A stretch of 50,849 nucleotides of DNA from Candidatus Minthosoma caballi (GCA_018064505.1 JAGHVC010000017.1:1-50849); one strand, 5' to 3'; positions 24,427 to 33,789 are shown, numbered from the stretch's first letter. The notes: generated by a model not told the origin, from the letters alone. Numbers and translations: made by a program.

Positions 24427-26325
24427 ATGAACAAGAACACACTTATCGGCTTTTTGCTTATGGCTCTCGTTATTTTCGGCTTCATGGCATACGAGAATTA
24501 CGCAAGAACAAACCAAGCCGAAGAACTGCGTATCCAAGATTCCATTAATAGCGTGAATGCTATGAAGGAAGCTAAGAAAGCTCAGCTTAAACAAGCAAAA
24601 GAGGAAGAGGAAAAAGCTGACACTCTCAATCCTCTATACAATGCCTACAAAGGAACTGCCTCTACAACAACCATCGAGAACGAACTTCTTAAAGTCACTC
24701 TCACCACAAAAGGTGGCCAGCTTCAGAAAGTAGAGCTGAAAGATTCAACATATAAAGGTCGTGAAGGTGGCAATGTTGTTCTGTTTGACGGAACAGATCA
24801 GACCATGAATTTCCTTCTTGACGGCAAGACTGCCAATATTGAGACCAAAGATCTTTTCTTCACAGCAACAGCACAGTCGGCAAATGGCGTCACAATGCAT
24901 CTTCCTGTCTCAAACGGAGGTTTGGATATCATCTACTCTCTCAAGCCTAATTCTTATATCCTCGACATGGATGTGAAGGCAACAAACCTCAATGGCTTCT
25001 TCCCATCTGCCACAAAGACTATGCAGATTGAATGGGTAGAGAACATGAAGCAGCAAGAGAAAGGATATGACTTTGAAACTCGCTATTCTACAATTACATA
25101 CCGCGACATTGATGGCGACACTCATGAACTAAGCGTGAGTGGTGGCGATGAAGACGAAGACGAATTTGAAGAACAAGCAAAATGGATTGCTTATAAGACA
25201 CAATTCTTCAGTCAGGTTCTTGTTTCAGACGCTCCGATCAGCGTAAAAACAATGTCATCTGCTGCTCTTGAGAAAGGAACAGGATACCTCAAGACATACA
25301 ACACTTCTTTCTCCACAGATTTTGATGCTAAGGGTGTGAAGCCATCAAGCTTCCACATGTACCTTGGCCCTAACAAGTTCTCAACACTCAAAGAGAACGA
25401 GGAAATAATTGGCTCGACAGATGACCTTGACCTTCAGTCACTCGTATATCTCGGATGGCCTGTTGTTAAGTGGATTAACCGTTTCATCTTCCTTTATGCA
25501 TTCGATTTCCTCTCTGGCCTTGGACTCCACATGGCACTCGTGCTTCTCATTCTTACTATTCTGGTCAAGGTTCTCGTGTTCCCACTCATGAAGAAGTCAT
25601 ACCTTTCTTCAGCAAACATGCGAGTGCTTCGTCCAAAGATGGATGAGATTGCAGCTAAATATCCAAAGCCAGAAGATGCAATGCTCAAGCAGCAAGAGAC
25701 CATGAAACTCTATAGCGAGTATGGCGTAAGCCCAATGGGCGGATGTCTTCCAATGCTCATACAGATGCCTATCTGGATTGCCCTCTTCAACTTCATTCCT
25801 AACTACATCCAGCTACGCGGTGTTTCTTTCCTCTGGGCTGACGACATGTCTTCATACGATGACATTATCAATTGGGGAGTAAATATTTGGGGAATCGGCG
25901 ATCACCTCTCACTCTTCTGCGTGCTCTGGTGTGCATCTACAATCTTCTCATCAATGATTACTACAAAGCAGCAGTCATATGCTATGACAGCTGAACAGCA
26001 ACAGCAAATGGGAATGATGAAATGGATGACTTACCTCATGCCACTCATCTTCTTCTTCTCATTCAACAGCTACAGCTCGGGCCTTAACTACTACTACTTC
26101 ATCTCTACCCTCTCAAGCGTGCTCTTGATGTGGTGGCTTCGCAAGACAACTGATGACGCTAAGCTTCTCGCTAAGCTTGAGGAGCGTCACAAGCAGCGCA
26201 AGGCTGATGCTGGAAAGAAGAAAAAGACTTCAAGCTTGATGGAGCGACTCCAAGCTATGCAAGAGAAACAGATGGAGATTCTGCGTCAGCAGCAAGAAGC
26301 TCAGCATCAAAAAGATAGCAAATAG
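24427..26325 (+). CDS. yidC: Membrane protein insertase YidC
   Basis: The 632-residue inner-membrane insertase and chaperone folds membrane proteins with or without SecYEG. The ATG at 24427 starts directly at the first transmembrane segment (LIGFLLMALVIFGFMAY). A large periplasmic beta-sandwich domain follows (about 70-330), then the conserved five-helix core beginning near LGLHMALVLLILTILVKVLVFPL, with the hydrophilic-groove region MGGCLPMLIQMPIWIALFNF. The basic, Gln-rich tail resembles the ribosome-contacting tail of Bacteroidota YidC. Length is as expected for the long Gram-negative form. Confidence 0.96.
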   Translation: MNKNTLIGFLLMALVIFGFMAYENYARTNQAEELRIQDSINSVNAMKEAKKAQLKQAKEEEEKADTLNPLYNAYKGTASTTTIENELLKVTLTTKGGQLQKVELKDSTYKGREGGNVVLFDGTDQTMNFLLDGKTANIETKDLFFTATAQSANGVTMHLPVSNGGLDIIYSLKPNSYILDMDVKATNLNGFFPSATKTMQIEWVENMKQQEKGYDFETRYSTITYRDIDGDTHELSVSGGDEDEDEFEEQAKWIAYKTQFFSQVLVSDAPISVKTMSSAALEKGTGYLKTYNTSFSTDFDAKGVKPSSFHMYLGPNKFSTLKENEEIIGSTDDLDLQSLVYLGWPVVKWINRFIFLYAFDFLSGLGLHMALVLLILTILVKVLVFPLMKKSYLSSANMRVLRPKMDEIAAKYPKPEDAMLKQQETMKLYSEYGVSPMGGCLPMLIQMPIWIALFNFIPNYIQLRGVSFLWADDMSSYDDIINWGVNIWGIGDHLSLFCVLWCASTIFSSMITTKQQSYAMTAEQQQQMGMMKWMTYLMPLIFFFSFNSYSSGLNYYYFISTLSSVLLMWWLRKTTDDAKLLAKLEERHKQRKADAGKKKKTSSLMERLQAMQEKQMEILRQQQEAQHQKDSK

Positions 26326-26374
26326 CATCATCTTTACATGAATTGCTGTTTTGAAATATAATCAGACAAAACAC

Positions 26375-26399
26375 AGGGCGGGCCATTGAGGTTCGCCCT
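26375..26399 (+). terminator. Hairpin after yidC
   Basis: AGGGCGGGCC (26375-26384) pairs with GGTTCGCCCT (26390-26399), using two G:T pairs, around a five-base loop. The stem is strong, but only a weak T stretch follows. It probably ends yidC transcripts before the S9 peptidase gene at 26436. Confidence 0.55.
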
Positions 26400-26435
26400 T
26401 CACTGCCTTAAAACGAAAAACATATTCTACCTTTT

Positions 26436-28622
26436 ATGAACAAATCATTTATGGCACTCTTAATTGCATCGGCTATTGCGGCAGGCAAGGCAGAAGCACA
26501 GCCAAAAACATTCATTGGCCGCTCTCAGCCAAAGATAGAAAACCGCGCACTTACCCCCGAACTTCTCTGGGCAATGGGACGAATCGGAGGAGCAGATGTT
26601 GCACCTGATGGCAATAGCATCGTATATAATGTTAGCTATTATAGCGTTGCAGAAAATAAAAGCCATACAGTCATCTACTCTCAGAACGCAGATGGCTCAA
26701 ACGAAAAGCTTCTCACAACAGCAAAATCGAGCGAAGTTGCTCCTCAATACATTGCTAACGGCACACGAATAGCGTATCTTGGCCTTGACGAAGAAGGCAA
26801 CATGCAAATCTGGTCAATGGCCCTTGATGGAAGTGACCGCAAGCAGCTATCTAATGAAGCAGAGGGCGTGGACGACTTCAAGTTCTCTCCTGACGAGAAG
26901 AAAGTCATCCTTGTAAAAACAATCAAATACGGAAAGCGCACATCAGACATCTATCCAGATCTTGACAAGTCATCAGGCAGAGTTATTGACAACCTTATGC
27001 ACCGCCATTGGGACGAATGGGTAGAGTCTATTCCTCATTCATATGTGGCTGATTTCGATGGCAATGCCATTAAAAACTCAACTGACATTCTCAATGGTGA
27101 ACCATACGAATGCCCGATGAAACCTTTCGGAGGCATTGAGCAGTTAGCTTGGAGTCCAGACAGCAAGACGATTGCCTACACATGCCGCAAGCTGGAAGGC
27201 AAAGACTATGCTTGTTCAACAGATGCTGACATCTATCTTTATGATGTTGAGTCAAAAGCCACAAAGAACATCTGCAAGGGCGAAGGCTACAAGCGCCCTT
27301 CAGTCGATTACACAGAATCATTGAAAAACCAGAAGGTTAACGACCGCTCTTACACTGGCAATGTGGTGAGCGGATTCCTTCTCTCTGGCTATGACACCAA
27401 CCCTGCGTTTTCGCCAGACGGCAAGTACATAGCTTGGCAGAGCATGGAGCGCGATGGCTATGAGAGCGACATAAACCGCCTTCTCATCATGGACTTGAGT
27501 ACAGGCAAGATTCAGCAGTTGGCTCAGTCGCTCGACACTCCTGTTGACTCATACGCATGGTCAGCCGACAGCAAGACCATATACTTCGTTGCTACATGGC
27601 ACGGAACAACCCACATCTATTCTGTCAACTTGAAGGACAATGTGAAGCAGATTACCGATGGGCAGTACGACTATTCTTCCGTTCAGCTCTGTGGCAAGAA
27701 GCTCCTATGTGGTCGCCACAGCATTTGCGACAGCCATGATCTCTACCTTATCGATCCAGCCGGCAAAAAGCCTGTGGTTCAGCTCACTCACGAGAATCAG
27801 TATTTCCGCAACAACATCGACTGGGGCACATGCGAGCCTCTTTGGTCAAAGACTGTTGACGGAAAAGACTTGCTCTCATGGATCATCCTTCCTCCAAACT
27901 TCGACCCAAACAAAAAATACCCTACTCTTCTCTTCTGCGAAGGCGGTCCACAGTCGCCTGTGAGTCAGTTCTGGTCATATCGATGGAACTTCATGATGAT
28001 GGCATCTCAAGGTTATATTGTTGTTGCTCCAAACCGCCGAGGCCTTCCTGGATTTGGAAAGAAATGGCTTGAGGAAATCAGCGAGAACTATGGTGGCAAG
28101 TGCATGGACGACTATCTCTCTGCGATAGACCACGCAGTCCAGAGCCTTCCTTATGTTGACAAAGATCGTCTTGGATGTGTTGGCGCTTCATTTGGCGGAT
28201 ATTCAGTCTATTGGCTTGCAGGCCATCACGACAAGCGCTTCAAGGCATTCATTGCCCATGACGGCATCTTCAACATGGAGCAGCAGTATCTTGAGACAGA
28301 GGAAATGTGGTTTGCAAACTGGGATATGGGCGGAGCATACTGGAATGGTCATCCAAAGACTTTTGAGAACTCGCCTCACCGCTTTGTTGACAAATGGGAC
28401 ACTCCAATTCTCTGCATCCAAGGAGAAAAGGACTATCGCATCGTCACCTCTCAGGCAATGTCTGCATTCAATGCTGCCCAGCTGCGAGGCATTCCGTCTC
28501 AGTTCCTTGTTTTTCCTGATGAGAACCACTGGGTGCTGAAGCCTCAGAATGGCATTCTCTGGCAGAGAACATTCTTTGCATGGCTTGACAAATGGGTGAA
28601 GAATCCTTCAAAAAACAACTAA
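26436..28622 (+). CDS. Secreted S9-family prolyl oligopeptidase / dipeptidyl-peptidase
   Basis: A 728-residue serine peptidase with signal peptide (residues 1-21, cut near KAEAQ). An N-terminal beta-propeller (about 50-450) with repeated WD40-like PD40 strands (KFSPDEKKVIL, AWSPDSKTIAYT, AFSPDGKYIAW, AWSADSKTIYF) is followed by an alpha/beta-hydrolase domain. The nucleophile is Ser585 in GASFGGYS, and the acid and base lie in GEKDYRIVTSQAM and DENHWVL. Such enzymes release dipeptides or short peptides in the periplasm. The two peptide transporters directly downstream (31-base gap to the first) fit use of its products. Confidence 0.93.
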   Translation: MNKSFMALLIASAIAAGKAEAQPKTFIGRSQPKIENRALTPELLWAMGRIGGADVAPDGNSIVYNVSYYSVAENKSHTVIYSQNADGSNEKLLTTAKSSEVAPQYIANGTRIAYLGLDEEGNMQIWSMALDGSDRKQLSNEAEGVDDFKFSPDEKKVILVKTIKYGKRTSDIYPDLDKSSGRVIDNLMHRHWDEWVESIPHSYVADFDGNAIKNSTDILNGEPYECPMKPFGGIEQLAWSPDSKTIAYTCRKLEGKDYACSTDADIYLYDVESKATKNICKGEGYKRPSVDYTESLKNQKVNDRSYTGNVVSGFLLSGYDTNPAFSPDGKYIAWQSMERDGYESDINRLLIMDLSTGKIQQLAQSLDTPVDSYAWSADSKTIYFVATWHGTTHIYSVNLKDNVKQITDGQYDYSSVQLCGKKLLCGRHSICDSHDLYLIDPAGKKPVVQLTHENQYFRNNIDWGTCEPLWSKTVDGKDLLSWIILPPNFDPNKKYPTLLFCEGGPQSPVSQFWSYRWNFMMMASQGYIVVAPNRRGLPGFGKKWLEEISENYGGKCMDDYLSAIDHAVQSLPYVDKDRLGCVGASFGGYSVYWLAGHHDKRFKAFIAHDGIFNMEQQYLETEEMWFANWDMGGAYWNGHPKTFENSPHRFVDKWDTPILCIQGEKDYRIVTSQAMSAFNAAQLRGIPSQFLVFPDENHWVLKPQNGILWQRTFFAWLDKWVKNPSKNN

Positions 28623-28653
28623 AGACAACTAATAATATAAAAAATAAACTAAT

Positions 28654-30258
28654 ATGGCACAAAACGGACATCCAAAAGGACTCTATCTCTTGTTTGTAAC
28701 AGAGATGGCAGAGCGCTTCTCTTATTATGGAATGCGCGCACTCTTTACGCTGTACCTTGTTGCAGCATTCTTCAACAGCGCTGATGCGAGCCAAATCTAC
28801 GGCTCATACACAGGCCTTGTTTACCTCACTCCACTCCTCGGCGGCTACATTGCAGACCGCTACTGGGGCAATCGCCGTTCCATCATCGTGGGCGGTATCG
28901 TCATGGCTATCGGCCAATTCCTCATGTTTTCATCGGCTTGCTTCGTGCAGCAATCCATCATGACTGAGGGCGGAGCTATTGATGCGTCGGTTGACAACAA
29001 CTTCTCGCTCATCCTCATGTTCTGCGGTCTTGCAGCCCTCATCATCGGTAATGGCTTCTTCAAGCCAAACATCTCAACAATGGTGGGCGACCTCTACGAT
29101 CCACAAGACAAGCGCAAGGACTCTGCATTCACAATCTTCTACATGGGCATCAATGTAGGTGCTTTCATTGCTCCTCTCATTTGTGGTCCTCTCGGCAATG
29201 GTAACTGGGCAAACCCATCAGCCTTCAAGTGGGGCTTCTTCTGCGCTGGCTGCGCAATGATTCTCTCTGTAGTAGTGTTCTGGGCTCTTAAGAATAAGTA
29301 CCTCAAGACTCCAGAAGGACTCCAGATTGGTCTTGCTCCAAGCAAGTCAGAGCTTCGTCATCAGAAGGATGCAGCAGCAGAATCAGCTGCTCAGGCAGAG
29401 AAGAAAGCAGAAGTGAAGAACTCGCCTCTCCGCCTCTGGGGATGCGTGCTTGCAGCAGTTGCAATGATGATTGCTTTCTCATGGACAGCTCAGAACTTCA
29501 ACGACTACATCTCGGCTGCAATCTACTCAATATCAATTGCTCTCCCTATCTTTATCATCACAGACAAAGGCCTCACAGGTACAGAAAAGTCACGCATTGG
29601 CGTAATCTACATCATCGCAGTATTCGTCATCTTCTTCTGGAGTGCATTTGAGCAAGCAGGCTCATCGCTCACAATATTTGCTGACCAGCAGTGCGACCGA
29701 CACATTGGTGATTGGGAAATGCCAACAACATGGTTCCAGTCAATCAACCCAATCGTTGTCGTTTGCTTCGCACCTGTAATGGCAATGCTCTGGGAGTTCC
29801 TCCTCAAGCGCGGTATCAATGTTCCATCGCCAATTAAGCAGGCAATCGGTCTTCTCCTCCTCGCAATCGGCTATGTAGTGATTGCAATTGGCACAAACGG
29901 TCTTGAAGGCAATGCTAAGGCTTCTATGTGGTGGCTCTTCATCCTCTACTTCATCCACACTCTCGGTGAGCTCTCGCTTTCTCCAATTGGCCTTTCTATG
30001 GTGAACAAGCTCTCTCCTGCACGCCTCGCTTCACTCCTCATGGGCGTTTGGTTCATGTCGAATGCTGCATCAAACATCCTAGCAGGCAACCTTGCTACTC
30101 TCCTCCCAACAGGCGGCGAGCCAAAGTCTTTCTGCGGATTTGAAATTGCCACACTCACCGACTTCTTCACACTCTTTGCCGTAATGGCAGGCGTAGCAGC
30201 AGTTATCCTTTTCTGCCTCTACCCTGTGCTCAAGAAGATGATGAAGGGAGTGGAATAA
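28654..30258 (+). CDS. POT-family proton-coupled oligopeptide transporter, first copy
   Basis: A 534-residue inner-membrane symporter of the major facilitator superfamily importing di- and tripeptides with protons. The proton-coupling motif is MAERFSYYG near residues 17-25, and the GGYIADRYWGNRRSI loop and FFKPNISTMVGDLY signature of the family are intact. A charged Ala/Glu/Lys-rich loop of about 30 residues (near 228-256) between the helical bundles distinguishes it from the next gene and explains part of the length difference. It follows the S9 peptidase and precedes a close paralogue by 17 bases. Confidence 0.93.
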   Translation: MAQNGHPKGLYLLFVTEMAERFSYYGMRALFTLYLVAAFFNSADASQIYGSYTGLVYLTPLLGGYIADRYWGNRRSIIVGGIVMAIGQFLMFSSACFVQQSIMTEGGAIDASVDNNFSLILMFCGLAALIIGNGFFKPNISTMVGDLYDPQDKRKDSAFTIFYMGINVGAFIAPLICGPLGNGNWANPSAFKWGFFCAGCAMILSVVVFWALKNKYLKTPEGLQIGLAPSKSELRHQKDAAAESAAQAEKKAEVKNSPLRLWGCVLAAVAMMIAFSWTAQNFNDYISAAIYSISIALPIFIITDKGLTGTEKSRIGVIYIIAVFVIFFWSAFEQAGSSLTIFADQQCDRHIGDWEMPTTWFQSINPIVVVCFAPVMAMLWEFLLKRGINVPSPIKQAIGLLLLAIGYVVIAIGTNGLEGNAKASMWWLFILYFIHTLGELSLSPIGLSMVNKLSPARLASLLMGVWFMSNAASNILAGNLATLLPTGGEPKSFCGFEIATLTDFFTLFAVMAGVAAVILFCLYPVLKKMMKGVE

Positions 30259-30275
30259 CATACTTATCTTAATCA

Positions 30276-31706
30276 ATGAAACAATCTCATCCAAAGGGAT
30301 TATACCTTCTCTTTGCGACAGAAATGGCAGAGCGTTTCTCATACTACGGTATGAGAGCGCTCTTTACGCTTTACATGGTCTCGGCACTCTTTACCACTGA
30401 AGATGCCTTTGAGATTTATGGCACATACACAGGGCTCGTCTATCTCACCCCATTGATTGGCGGATACATAGCCGATCGCTATTGGGGAAATCGCCGCTCC
30501 ATCATTGCAGGCGGACTGGTCATGGCACTTGGGCAATTCCTGATGTTTCTTTCAGCATGTTTTGTACAAAACAGCATAGCGTCAGAAGGAGCAGCCATCG
30601 ATGCCACAATAAACAATCACCTATCTGTCATGCTGATGTTCACAGCATTAGGATGCATAATACTTGGCAATGGTTTCTTCAAGCCAAACATTTCCACAAT
30701 GGTTGGCGACCTCTACGCTCCAACAGACAAACGCAAGGATTCTGCATTCACAATCTTCTACATGGGCATCAACATAGGAGCTTTCATTGCTCCGCTTGTA
30801 TGCGGATTGTTTGAAGGAGACTTCTCCAATCCTTCTCGTTTCCGCTGGGGATTTCTTATCGCATGCATTGCAATGGTCATCTCCGTCATTTTGTTTGTTC
30901 TTCTCAAAAACAAATACCTTGTCACATCAGACGGCGAACCAATAGGCCTTGCTCAATCAGACAAGCCAAAATTTCAGCAAGAACAAAGCAAGCCACTCAC
31001 GCGTCAGGAGAAATACAACATCTGCGTAATATTCATTGTGGCACTGTTCGTCATATTTTTCTGGGCATCATACGAACAAGCAGGCGTGTCACTCACCTAC
31101 TTCGTCAATCAGCAAACCGACCGCAACATTCTCGGATGGGAAGTGCCAACATCGTGGTTCCAGTGTCTTCCTGCCATATTCTGCGTAGCATTAGCACCTG
31201 TGATGGCTGGTCTATGGGAGTTTCTTGGCCGACGAAAGCTCAAGAACGGCAAAACACTTGAGCCTACCTCAATTCAGAAACAAGCCTTAGGACTTGCTTT
31301 CCTCGCCATCGGCTATCTGGTCATTGCAATCGGAGTGGACGACATCGCCCCAGGCACTAAAGTCAGCATGATGTGGATTACAAGCCTATACTTCATTCAC
31401 GAACTTGGCGAGCTCTCGCTTTCTCCTATCGGCCTATCTATGGTTAACCGATTGAGCCCTAAGCGTTTCGCATCGCTCATCATGGGAGTATGGTTTATGA
31501 GCACTGCCATAAGCAACTTCCTTGCAGGCCACCTTGCCACACTCTATCCGGACGGTGCATCAGAAGTCAAGAGCATTCTTGGCTTCCAAATCAGCACAAT
31601 CCACGACTTCTTCCTCGTTTTTGTTGTAATGTCAGGCATTGCATCAATACTTCTTTTTGCCATTTGCCCAATCATGAAGAAAATGCTTGGCAATCAAGAA
31701 GTTTAG
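30276..31706 (+). CDS. POT-family proton-coupled oligopeptide transporter, second copy
   Basis: The 476-residue protein is a tandem paralogue of the preceding transporter, with near-identical N-terminal motifs (MAERFSYYGMRALFTLYM, GGYIADRYWGNRRSI) but a much shorter central loop and many substitutions in the second half. Conserved acidic and tyrosine residues for proton and peptide binding are kept, so it should also import short peptides, perhaps with different specificity. The 17-base gap implies one transcript. A repeat-rich non-coding stretch follows. Confidence 0.93.
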   Translation: MKQSHPKGLYLLFATEMAERFSYYGMRALFTLYMVSALFTTEDAFEIYGTYTGLVYLTPLIGGYIADRYWGNRRSIIAGGLVMALGQFLMFLSACFVQNSIASEGAAIDATINNHLSVMLMFTALGCIILGNGFFKPNISTMVGDLYAPTDKRKDSAFTIFYMGINIGAFIAPLVCGLFEGDFSNPSRFRWGFLIACIAMVISVILFVLLKNKYLVTSDGEPIGLAQSDKPKFQQEQSKPLTRQEKYNICVIFIVALFVIFFWASYEQAGVSLTYFVNQQTDRNILGWEVPTSWFQCLPAIFCVALAPVMAGLWEFLGRRKLKNGKTLEPTSIQKQALGLAFLAIGYLVIAIGVDDIAPGTKVSMMWITSLYFIHELGELSLSPIGLSMVNRLSPKRFASLIMGVWFMSTAISNFLAGHLATLYPDGASEVKSILGFQISTIHDFFLVFVVMSGIASILLFAICPIMKKMLGNQEV

Positions 31707-31717
31707 ACAAAACACCT

Positions 31718-31830
31718 ACGCCCTTTCCCCCTTTAGACTTACGCCTTTGCAGCTCACAGACCTATGCTCGTCACCTCCGTGAGCCTGCAAGGCTACAGTC
31801 CAGATGCTTATGCTCGTTGCGTCTCACAGC
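31718..31830. repeat. REP-like palindromic element, copy B
   Basis: It has the same 26-15-26 layout as copy A: left arm 31735-31760, centre 31761-31775, right arm 31776-31801, then a TATGCTCGTTGCGTCT half. The right arm is the better-kept one here: it matches the reverse complement of copy A's left arm at 25 of 26 positions, whereas its own left arm has drifted. Together with the array that follows, it fills the 322-base gap between the transporter and lysozyme genes; no gene is visible there. Confidence 0.6.
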
Positions 31831-31834
31831 GTAT

Positions 31835-31984
31835 GCCTTATGTCACTCGCAACGCTTGCCTTGATTGTCACGCAACTTGCGCCTTATACCTCTCGCAACT
31901 TACGCCTTGTATCGCACATGCGTTATGCCTTATATCGCACATGCAATACGCCTTGCATCGTACAAGCGATACAAGGCGTAAGTT
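31835..31984. repeat. Array of six degenerate 23-bp repeats ending in a long inverted repeat
   Basis: GCCTT blocks begin at 31835, 31858, 31881, 31904, 31927 and 31950, an exact 23-base period. Units share a GCCTTRTATCGCACATGC-like core with variation. The array closes with a perfect 19-base inverted repeat: 31897-31915 against 31966-31984, around a 50-base loop. Period 23 is not a codon multiple, and there are no unique spacers, so it is neither coding nor CRISPR. Confidence 0.75.
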
Positions 31985-32028
31985 TGGAGCATTATCAAGT
32001 ACTTGAAAAACAGAGTGAAAGGTCTGTT

Positions 32029-32856
32029 TTATCGATACATTATCTCGTTTATCGTATGTCTTCCCACAAATCGGCTGCAATCCACATTTCCACGAATGCC
32101 ACGGATAGAGCCTTGAGCTGAGTACTGCCACATCAGGAAGTCATCGTCACTGTAGAGCGTTGGCTCAATGAAAGAGTATGCAGCAATGAAATACTTGTAT
32201 GTACGAAGCTGCATATTGCTGTGAATGTGGTTGTTATAGAAATTCTTACCAGTATAGATAAGCGGCTTCTTGCCATACTCTTTTTCAAACAAGTCGCATA
32301 GCTCAAGAAGGCGCATCTGCAGAGTTGTGGTGCTCACTCCATTTGTCACCTCCACATCGATGAGCGGAAGAAGATCCTGCTTCTTTGTATCCACTACCGA
32401 AACGAAATGCTCGAACTGCGCACGAGCAGAATACTGAGGACGGAAGAAGAGGTATGAGCCAACCTTGAGGCCAAGACGCTTGCACTCGGCAAAATTGTAG
32501 CTGTACATGTTATCAGTTATGTTAGTGCCTTCGGTTGCTTTCATATACACATAGCCAACCTTCGGGTCACGAGCCACTTCGTCCCAATTGATGCGTCCTT
32601 GATGATGGCTGATGTCGATACCATGCATGTGATTGTCAGGATTAACCGATTTACCTGCAATCGATGGCATTGGGATAGCTTTTGGATGGCGATCAGGCCT
32701 TGCCTTTCGGGCAATTGGGTCTGGCTGTATGTCACCTGTAATTTCCACTTCATGCACCTTCTTCGTTTTCGTCTTGTTCGACTTCTGCGCATAAAGAGGA
32801 CTCAAGGCAAAAGATTGGAAGATGAGCAGAGTTATAAGTATAGTGAGTTGCTTCAT
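32029..32856 (-). CDS. Secreted glycoside hydrolase family 25 lysozyme-like protein
   Basis: The 275-residue protein (start at the ATG at 32856, just before a signal peptide ILITLLIFQSFALSPLYAQ) has a basic linker and a GH25 barrel (about 80-275). Catalytic acidic residues are visible in HGIDISHHQGRINW, VYMKATEGT and LLPLIDVEV. GH25 enzymes cleave the beta-1,4 bond between N-acetylmuramic acid and N-acetylglucosamine, so it should act on peptidoglycan in the periplasm or on other cells. It is transcribed divergently from nudC from a well-formed promoter. Confidence 0.92.
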   Translation of the reverse strand: MKQLTILITLLIFQSFALSPLYAQKSNKTKTKKVHEVEITGDIQPDPIARKARPDRHPKAIPMPSIAGKSVNPDNHMHGIDISHHQGRINWDEVARDPKVGYVYMKATEGTNITDNMYSYNFAECKRLGLKVGSYLFFRPQYSARAQFEHFVSVVDTKKQDLLPLIDVEVTNGVSTTTLQMRLLELCDLFEKEYGKKPLIYTGKNFYNNHIHSNMQLRTYKYFIAAYSFIEPTLYSDDDFLMWQYSAQGSIRGIRGNVDCSRFVGRHTINEIMYR

Positions 32857-32881
32857 GAATATATACAATGTAAATTCTGTA

Positions 32882-32912
32882 CAAATATAGAAATTTTAGC
32901 CGTAAATAGCAA
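32882..32912 (-). promoter_or_regulatory. Promoter of the GH25 gene
   Basis: On the minus strand, TTG (32912-32910) and TATATTTG (32889-32882) are 20 bases apart, 26 bases ahead of the ATG at 32856. Confidence 0.65.
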
Positions 32913-32984
32913 TTAAAATAGTGCATCTTAACTTTTTTAAGGATTTTAAATACTAAATATAGCCTTCATATCGGAAATTAGCTG

Positions 32985-32992
32985 TAATTTTG
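32985..32992 (+). promoter_or_regulatory. Probable -7 box of nudC
   Basis: TAATTTTG matches TAnnTTTG 14 bases before the start codon at 33007. The upstream half (CTTC around 32964) is poor. If used, the leader would be very short. Confidence 0.45.
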
Positions 32993-33006
32993 GACGATTT
33001 TATTAC

Positions 33007-33789
33007 ATGAAGATGAATAAAGATCTGAAATATTGGTTTGTTTTCATTAGCAACAGCTTGCTGGTGGAGCGTAATGAGAACAGAGCATCTGTACCGCTGC
33101 TTGAATCTGCTCCTACCGAGGTGAAATCATGGACTAAGATGCAAGAGCTGCCAGACATGAATGGCCATAAGTGCTTAGCTTACAGCATCAGCGTTCCTCC
33201 TGAAAACCTGGGAAATCTTGTCACTGTAGGACTTAGGGAATCGTGGAATATCCTCGCTCGCGAACAGTATAATATGGCAAGCAAAGCAAGTGAGCTTCTC
33301 TACTGGGATTCGAACACGAAATACTGCGGCGTATGCGGTGCACCTATGGAACGAAGCACTGTCATAAGCAAGAAATGTACTAATTGCGGCAAGGAAGTTT
33401 GGCCACAGGTTAGCCCTGCAATTATTGTCAGAATCAAGCGCGACGACAATATTCTTCTTGTGCATGCTCGCAATTTCAGACGAAGCGAGATGTATGGATT
33501 GGTTGCAGGATTTGTCGAAACAGGTGAAACCTTGGAAGAATGCGTTGCACGAGAAGTTCAAGAAGAAGTTGGACTCAAGATAAAGAACATCAAATACTTT
33601 GGCAGTCAGCAATGGCCTTACCCTTGCGGAGTGATGATAGGCTTCACAGCCGATTGGGAATCAGGAGAAATAATGCTTCAGGAAGAAGAGCTTAGTCATG
33701 CAGGATGGTTCAACAAGAACAATATGCCTCCTATTCCAGACAAGATGTCGATTGCAAGACAGCTGATTGACGATTATATTGAAAATTAA
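33007..33789 (+). CDS. nudC: NAD(+) diphosphatase / RNA NAD-decapping Nudix hydrolase
   Basis: The 260-residue protein hydrolyses NAD(H) to NMN(H) and AMP, and NudC relatives remove NAD caps from RNA. A zinc ribbon is formed by CGVC and CTNC (about 112-133), followed by the Nudix domain with the full box GFVETGETLEECVAREVQEEVG. Downstream SQQWPYPCGVM matches the NudC-specific SQPWPFPxS motif, with Gln and Tyr substituted, which separates it from other Nudix enzymes. An N-terminal domain of about 100 residues precedes the zinc ribbon, as usual. MKMNK versus MNK as the start cannot be resolved. Confidence 0.92.
   Translation: MKMNKDLKYWFVFISNSLLVERNENRASVPLLESAPTEVKSWTKMQELPDMNGHKCLAYSISVPPENLGNLVTVGLRESWNILAREQYNMASKASELLYWDSNTKYCGVCGAPMERSTVISKKCTNCGKEVWPQVSPAIIVRIKRDDNILLVHARNFRRSEMYGLVAGFVETGETLEECVAREVQEEVGLKIKNIKYFGSQQWPYPCGVMIGFTADWESGEIMLQEEELSHAGWFNKNNMPPIPDKMSIARQLIDDYIEN

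Noticed and set aside
31835-31984. Possible CRISPR array
   Set aside because: The repeats are 23 bases long and contiguous, with no unique spacers, and no cas gene is present.
31740-32010. Small genes in the gap between the second transporter and the lysozyme gene
   Set aside because: Open frames of 80-105 codons there simply read through the 23-bp repeats in different frames and have no start context or similarity.
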